A DNA stretch of 64,000 nt from Dipteronia dyeriana (lineage: Eukaryota > Streptophyta > Magnoliopsida > Sapindales > Sapindaceae): NCBI GenBank assembly GCA_032871835.1, contig CM065301.1:31256405-31320404 (forward strand), in the 5' to 3' direction. Both the position numbers and the translations under genes were made by a program. Every line of letters begins with the position of its first letter. The stretch's first letter is position 1. This document shows, piece after piece, positions 58,660-64,000 of this stretch. The notes beneath the pieces were generated by a model. The model made no database searches. It was given only the letters and a program-made list of their open reading frames with translations, and had not been told where the DNA came from.

Positions 58660-60113
58660 TTAGTGTTGTCCAAATCTGATATTTGGTCACTCAAATAACC
58701 ATAACGATTTCTACAAATATCAAAACCTTTCTTTATATAAAAAGTAAAGAGTATACATCCATTTCTTTCCAATGATATATATACGAAAGGTTTCGATGTC
58801 TTTTGGTTATGTTTTGGGTCGCTCGAAACTGGAGCTGTTGCGCTGTCACGTTTTGTATAGACATATGCAACTTTAGAAGTGACTTCCATCCAAGGCACCT
58901 TGCAAGTCACTTTTTGACGCCCGAAAATTAGTTTTTTCTTCCAAAATGACAGAGTTTCATTTGGACCATTTTTATACAGCATCTTCTTCCCCATTTCGAC
59001 CTAGAACTCTAAAAATTTAAATTTTAGTAAAAAGAAGAGTTCCCCTAGAGAGAGAAAGCTTCCAAGCTTTATTTATTTACTCTTCAAACCCAAAATCCAA
59101 GCATTCATAGCATCATTCAAGCATCAATTCATCATAGGTCTTCATTATTCTTGACTTGGTAAGCAGGAACAAACTTCCATCTTTATTCATTGTTCTTCTA
59201 GTCCAAGAAATCATCTTTATTGCATAGTAATTGTAAAACTCTTGTATTGATTGCATATCTTCATGAGTTATTACATGATTGTGTTTATTTGTGATAGCTT
59301 GCATGATTATGTTGCTTTGCATAAATAACCAAGCCTTGAATATTATTGTGAGATTGTTTGATGACTAGGTTGATAGATTCATGTTTGTTTATATAGTCAA
59401 GCTCTCTTGAATATTCTTATGTGTTTATTTGACAATTGTGGTGTTAGATTTACTCTATGCATCTAATTGAGTCATCATGTATATGCATGTAATCATTCTT
59501 GATAACTAGGTTGTTAAATTGCATCATAACATATCGTTAGACATTTTGTGTGTGGTCTTACACATTATTGCTTTTTGAATATTGTCATATATTCACTTTG
59601 ACATTTATTCTCTTCATGAGTCAAAGTCTTATGGTTATATGTGGCAGTTGCATAAGCAAGTGAAGCCTTGTAACCAAGGGTGGGTTGGCAAGCATTGCCG
59701 AGTGCCACTGTAAAAGACCTGCAGGTAGAATATGAGGTGCTGATGCCAAGAGTAGTAGATCGGAGGATATCATTAGGTATTGAACCAAGAGTGGTGAGTG
59801 GTAGTGTCCATAGCTTGAGGTTATCGAGAGTGAGAGTTTGCGTATAACTTGAGGGTGTAACTTTCTTTTCATACAGTGGATTTATACGGCTTAAGTGGCT
59901 AACGTAGCTAGTTCTATGGTTTTTTTCCAGTTGGAGGGTTTCCACATAAAAATCAAGTGTTCTTTAATTTCAGCACTTTACTTTATTTTTATTGTTATTT
60001 GATTTGGATTTTGTATGTTAATATTGGTTAATCTAAAAGTTAGTAATTAATCGTTTAACAACCCGTCCTCCCCACCCCATTTAGGTTGTTTTGACGCACC
60101 CCGTGTATTTTCA
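58660..60113 (+). mobile_element. LTR of family X, copy 2
   Basis: Homologous to 1-1865 but diverged. Its 3' end ...GTGTATTTTCA (60113) is directly followed by a primer-binding-like site, which defines it as the right boundary of a 5' LTR. The left boundary is not clear. No gag or pol follows, so the element is truncated. Confidence 0.55.
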
Positions 60114-60114
60114 A

Positions 60115-60135
60115 TTGGTATCAGAGTGGGTTCCT
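60115..60135 (+). other. Primer-binding-like site (initiator Met tRNA type)
   Basis: TTGGTATCAGAGTGGGTTCC begins two bases after the LTR end. TGGTATCAGAGC is the usual plant initiator-methionine tRNA primer site; here one base differs. Confidence 0.65.
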
Positions 60136-60584
60136 AGACATACATAGAATTTTATAAATCAATATATTCTTTATGAATATTAATATTAATTAACAAAATT
60201 TAATCCAAACTTCTCTCTTGTTCATATGCAGCGAGTTTAGGTTCCATTATAAAGTATTATATATATGTGATTTAAAAAGTAATAATAACATTTATAATTG
60301 TCACATATCGCAACCACATCAAAAGTAGAAAAAAAGCCTATTATTATTATATTCTACTAGTGTGGCGACCTGTGCGATACATGTGCTTTGTTAAAAAATT
60401 ATTTAAAGTAAGTTGTGTACTAAAAAAATGTACAATCTATTCCAAATTTGCTATGATATGATTACTCTTTTGTATAAGCTTTTGTCAAACGGATTTATTT
60501 AGTAAAATTTGAGGTATTTCTATTATATATATTATTATATGATACTTATTGAATCTTAAAAGAAATCGAACCTCCTTCAAAGAA
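60136..60584. other. Leader remnant of family X or intergenic sequence
   Basis: AT-rich, no ORF. This is the target in which solo LTR C inserted. Confidence 0.4.
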
Positions 60585-60589
60585 CCTTG

Positions 60590-63062
60590 TGTTGGGATTA
60601 TGTTCAATAGCAAGAATGTGATAATGTATTTGACAATCTTTTTCATATTAATAAAGTGATTTCTAGTTTAACAAATCTTATAGCATTTATAGTTTAATTA
60701 TTATAATTGTCAAAAGTAAATAATCATAAGGTCAAAAGACTATGAGAAAAGAAGAATTGTTCGTACATCTGGATATGTATAAGGTAGACACAATTCTTTC
60801 GTTTCACAACTTAAGATAAAGGTTGGGTGTATTTATCTTGTTAAAATTGTAGATTATTTTGCTAGCATTTGAGTGAGATTAAATGGGTTATGATGAGTCT
60901 AAAATAATCAAAGTGTGGTGTCTTTGAGCCAAAGAATCTAGTGCACTAAGTGCATTAAATAGGATCACAGTGAAATATTTTATCCATAATCATCAATGGA
61001 TAAAGGTTTTCACTTGAAGACAATTGGAGAGTCTATCTCAATCCTGAGATAAATGATGGACTTATGGTTACCAGCGTTATCATTTGAGATATCATTGAGT
61101 ACGATTATATAACATATTCTATCCTCGATAGTTTGGTGGTATTCATTTGTTAATCGATAGATGACTTCATTTATAGTTATGGACATCCTGACTCTATTTA
61201 TTAAATGTGAGTAGAATATCGTCAAATGGATATTTTGAGGTATTGGATATTAAATCTTAACGTTAAGTTTTCAATATTGTCTATTGAAATATGGCTTCTG
61301 GACAAATCAAAATATCCAAGTTCAAAATGTGGTCATATGAGTAAATATGGTAACTAGAAGTGTTATAGGTAGTCTATGAGCTCTTGACGATTACTGGTAT
61401 TCTTCACGATGATACACTGTCTCCATTAAGATTGTATAGGGTATGAATGAGAAACATTAACGTATTTGATATTTATTTAATAGTTCAATTTTAGTTCTTT
61501 AGTGGAATGAACTAAAATTAATAGATCGGACCTAAGTGAACCATTTGTTGTTTGTGATTAGGTTATGTTTATTGGAGCTTAAATTTTGATAGACCGCCAA
61601 GATCCCCAATTCACGCGAACTTGCATGTATCACTTGATATATTCTACCGAACAAGTTTCTGGGTCCATCTAGAATTGTTTTTGGATTTCGGAATCCAAAA
61701 GTTTTTTAGAGTTACAGTCATGTGTGATCAAAGCACACGAGAACTCTTCATAATACCTGGAATGGGAGGCCAAGGATGTGGGAATCCTTGGGCGGCCCTA
61801 ATAGGCAACGATTAGCATTCCATTAATACATTAATGATATAATTTGTACATTTTAATTAAATGGACTTTTTAATCATATTAATGTATTAATTTAAGGCAT
61901 GTGAACTTGTTTATTTTTTAGTAAGAATGAGTCTAGTTCACATGTGGACTTTTTATTAAAGTTCAATGGATTTAATAAAATGGAAAAAACAATATTTGAC
62001 CCATGCAGACGACTTGGGCGGCAATGCTTAAATAAATGGCCTAATATATTGTTATTTTATTTTATTATTTAATTTCACATAAATTAATTAAAAGTCAAAA
62101 TCTTTTTCCTAGTAGAAGAAGGTCTCCTAGTGTCATACTATTGTTGGTAGTATGATACGTATCAAATACTTTATCTGATAAGTAGATACATAAAAGGAGT
62201 TTATTTATCTAATCAAATCAGGAAGTATTTGATATCCATCAAAACTATAATTGACTATTGGTCAAATTATGAAGTTTTTGATAAAGTCACAATTTAATTT
62301 ATATTCAATACTTAGTTATTGGATAAATGCACTAATGAGTTGGAATAAGAGTCTTGGTGTGGAAAAGAATTCTTCTATGAGTAAGGATTCTTGGCCACCA
62401 AGAAAATCCTTCAAGAGAGATGATTCTTGTCCACCAAGTAAATCCTTCTAAGAAGAGGATTTGACCATATATATATATGGCCTTGAAGATTTCAGCCAAC
62501 GTTAATAGAAATCATAGAAAGATTTGGCCAAGGCTTGGTGGAGACTTGTGAGAAGTTTTTTTTTATTTGCTTATTATAGTTAAAAAAAACTTCATCCAAC
62601 CCAATGTGTGTAGAATTCAGCCAAGCATGGAGAAAAGAGGGAACGTTTTTATGTTCGATAATGCACTAGTATCCTTTACATCAAAAGGATTTTGTGTACA
62701 AAACTCGAATCGGATTCGCATGAGTTTCAATCAAATAGATTGATAATTCACAAGTGACCAAACGTTGTTTGGTTTTCTCTAGAGGATTATTGTGACTAAC
62801 GAAAGAAAAAGATTTTGTTTATTTCCACCATCATGTATACAATTCAAAGAAATAGAGTTCACACTCCTAGGTGATTCACATTCGTGATTGGATTGGAAGA
62901 TCTTGCGGATTCAATTCGGTACAACTTCAATCGTCACGAGAAAAAGATATGATACTTTATTATATGTTAATTAATCAAGGGTTAATGTTCATTATTTTAA
63001 AGGAAAAATTTTAAAATATACTAAACCTATTTTTCTGCTTCCACCGAACGATTTTTCCTACA
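60590..63062 (+). mobile_element. Solo LTR of family A (copy C)
   Basis: Begins TGTTGGGATTATG and ends TTTTTCCTACA. It is flanked on both sides by CCTTG (60585-60589 and 63063-63067), a perfect five-base target duplication. Its 2473 bp match copies A and B except for an extra segment of about 214 bp at 61679-61892. A TATA-like run (about 62467-62479) is followed by a leader similar to that of copy B. No internal genes remain. Confidence 0.9.
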
Positions 63063-63067
63063 CCTTG

Positions 63068-63451
63068 TATACCGGTCACATTTAGTAAATCTTAAACAAT
63101 TATAAATAACTAATGAACAATACTTAAAATAAAACTAATAAAAAGAGGTTCCAGCCCGGAATACCACTCCACTGTTAGAGAGAGGTTATATAAGGACTAC
63201 AACTCTCACAACCGGAGAGAGGGTTACTCCCAAAAAACTTAGAGAAAACTCCCTATACATGCTTGTAAAATCGCATGAATGGAGGTGCACAATCATCTCT
63301 ATTAAAAGCTGATGTGTGCTGAACTTTTGAACTTACCAATTATTATAATATACATATTTATATATATATATATATTTTTATATATATTAGATAACTAATT
63401 CATAACACATTAAAAAAATCAAATTGATAAGAATTTATGTTTTTTTCTTTT
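63068..63451. other. AT-rich intergenic sequence
   Basis: No ORF. (AT)n runs near 63355-63390. Nothing recognised. Confidence 0.5.
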
Positions 63452-63505
63452 GAACTTATCAAATCTTATAATATATATATATATATTATAAGATTTGATA
63501 AGTTC
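63452..63505. repeat. 54-bp perfect palindrome
   Basis: GAACTTATCAAATCTTATAA is followed by an AT-rich centre and its exact inverse complement, with no mismatch and no spacer. Confidence 0.95.
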
Positions 63506-63584
63506 TAAAGATAAGCCACTGAAATTATTATAATTTCGTTTGTAACCACATACGAAATTTTATTCGTTAATAACCACATTTTTA

Positions 63585-63725
63585 AGGAATTACCTCAATG
63601 CCCCATATAAATACTATCCTTAAACTCTCTCTCTCTCTTTCTCTTTCTCCTCTATTCTCTCTCCTCTCTCTCTGCTCATCTCCCTCTTTTTCTTTTTCCT
63701 CTCTTTCTTTCCCCACTCATCATCG
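63585..63725 (+). promoter_or_regulatory. Possible promoter and CT-rich leader
   Basis: A TATA-like 'catataaatac' (about 63603-63613) is followed by a long CT-rich tract (63625-63720), the pattern of a plant core promoter and 5' leader. No coding sequence is convincing before the window ends. Confidence 0.3.
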
Positions 63726-64000
63726 CCGGACGTCATCACCGGATGTTTGGACGTCGTCACTTGTTGTCGAGCTACCTTGTTTGCGTTGCTTGGCTTCACT
63801 ATCTTCTTTCTCCCTTTCCTCTCTCTCTCTCCTCTATTCACTCATTTATTATTAAAAACATGTTTAGAGAATAATAAATGTTGAAATTCATCAATTTTGA
63901 GGGTTGATTAGGTTGAGATATGATATTTTGGATGATTTGGGACTAGATATTGGAGTTTGGTTTGAAAAAAACAATTGAAAGCGTGAAATCTTCGACAAAC

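Noticed and set aside
63598..63855. 85-codon Leu/Ser-rich ORF near the right edge
   Set aside because: It is a translation of the CT-rich tract. It may be leader sequence but has no protein features.

Overview
This is nuclear DNA from a flowering plant, probably a eudicot. It is AT-rich and dominated by nested LTR retrotransposons. The only intact cellular gene I can assemble is a bystin/ENP1 homologue on the + strand. It has 11 coding exons (50595-55266, 448 codons by my assembly) and conserved plant-type splice sites. No bacterial operons, CRISPR arrays, tRNA or rRNA genes were seen.

Layout. 1-1865 is a diverged LTR-type repeat (family X). 1866-6226 is a 5'-truncated long terminal repeat (family A) with a second copy of the same LTR (B, 3492-5851) nested in it. 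6944-8135 is a hierarchical minisatellite. 8863-20867 is a complete but decayed Ty3/gypsy element of the Tat type (element 1, + strand, target duplication AATTA). It sits inside a relic exon of an IspH/HDR-like gene (8829-8862 plus 20868-21105). 21135-46420 is a second, Athila-like gypsy element (element 3, - strand, target duplication TAATA). That element was itself split by a younger Tat element (element 2, 29887-42470, - strand, target duplication CCTCA), which is a sister of element 1. 48333-49867 is a DNA-transposon-like unit with imperfect inverted ends, lying just upstream of the bystin promoter. Bystin follows, then two MITE-like units (56231-56910, 56975-57916), a second family X LTR with a primer-binding site (58660-60135), and a solo LTR of family A (60590-63062, target duplication CCTTG). 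The last kilobase holds a 54-bp perfect palindrome and a CT-rich possible promoter.

How the parts work. Elements 1 and 2 each encode gag, protease, reverse transcriptase, RNase H, a second archaeal-type RNase H and integrase. Between pol and the 3' LTR each also carries a tandem-repeat block and an extra gene on the opposite strand. That extra gene has two introns at matching positions in both copies, which argues it was a real spliced gene. Element 3 has its own accessory ORF downstream of integrase, in the same sense as pol. It is preceded by what looks like a private promoter: a GC-motif block plus TATA resembling the element's own LTR promoter, followed by a 5'-leader intron. All three elements carry stops or frameshifts and look non-autonomous today.

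The most interesting observations are a probable AT-AC (U12-type) last intron in bystin, the spliced antisense gene conserved in two Tat elements, the duplicated LTR-like internal promoter in element 3, and the IspH/HDR relic used as a transposon landing site. All similarity calls are from reading the sequence; no database search was run.
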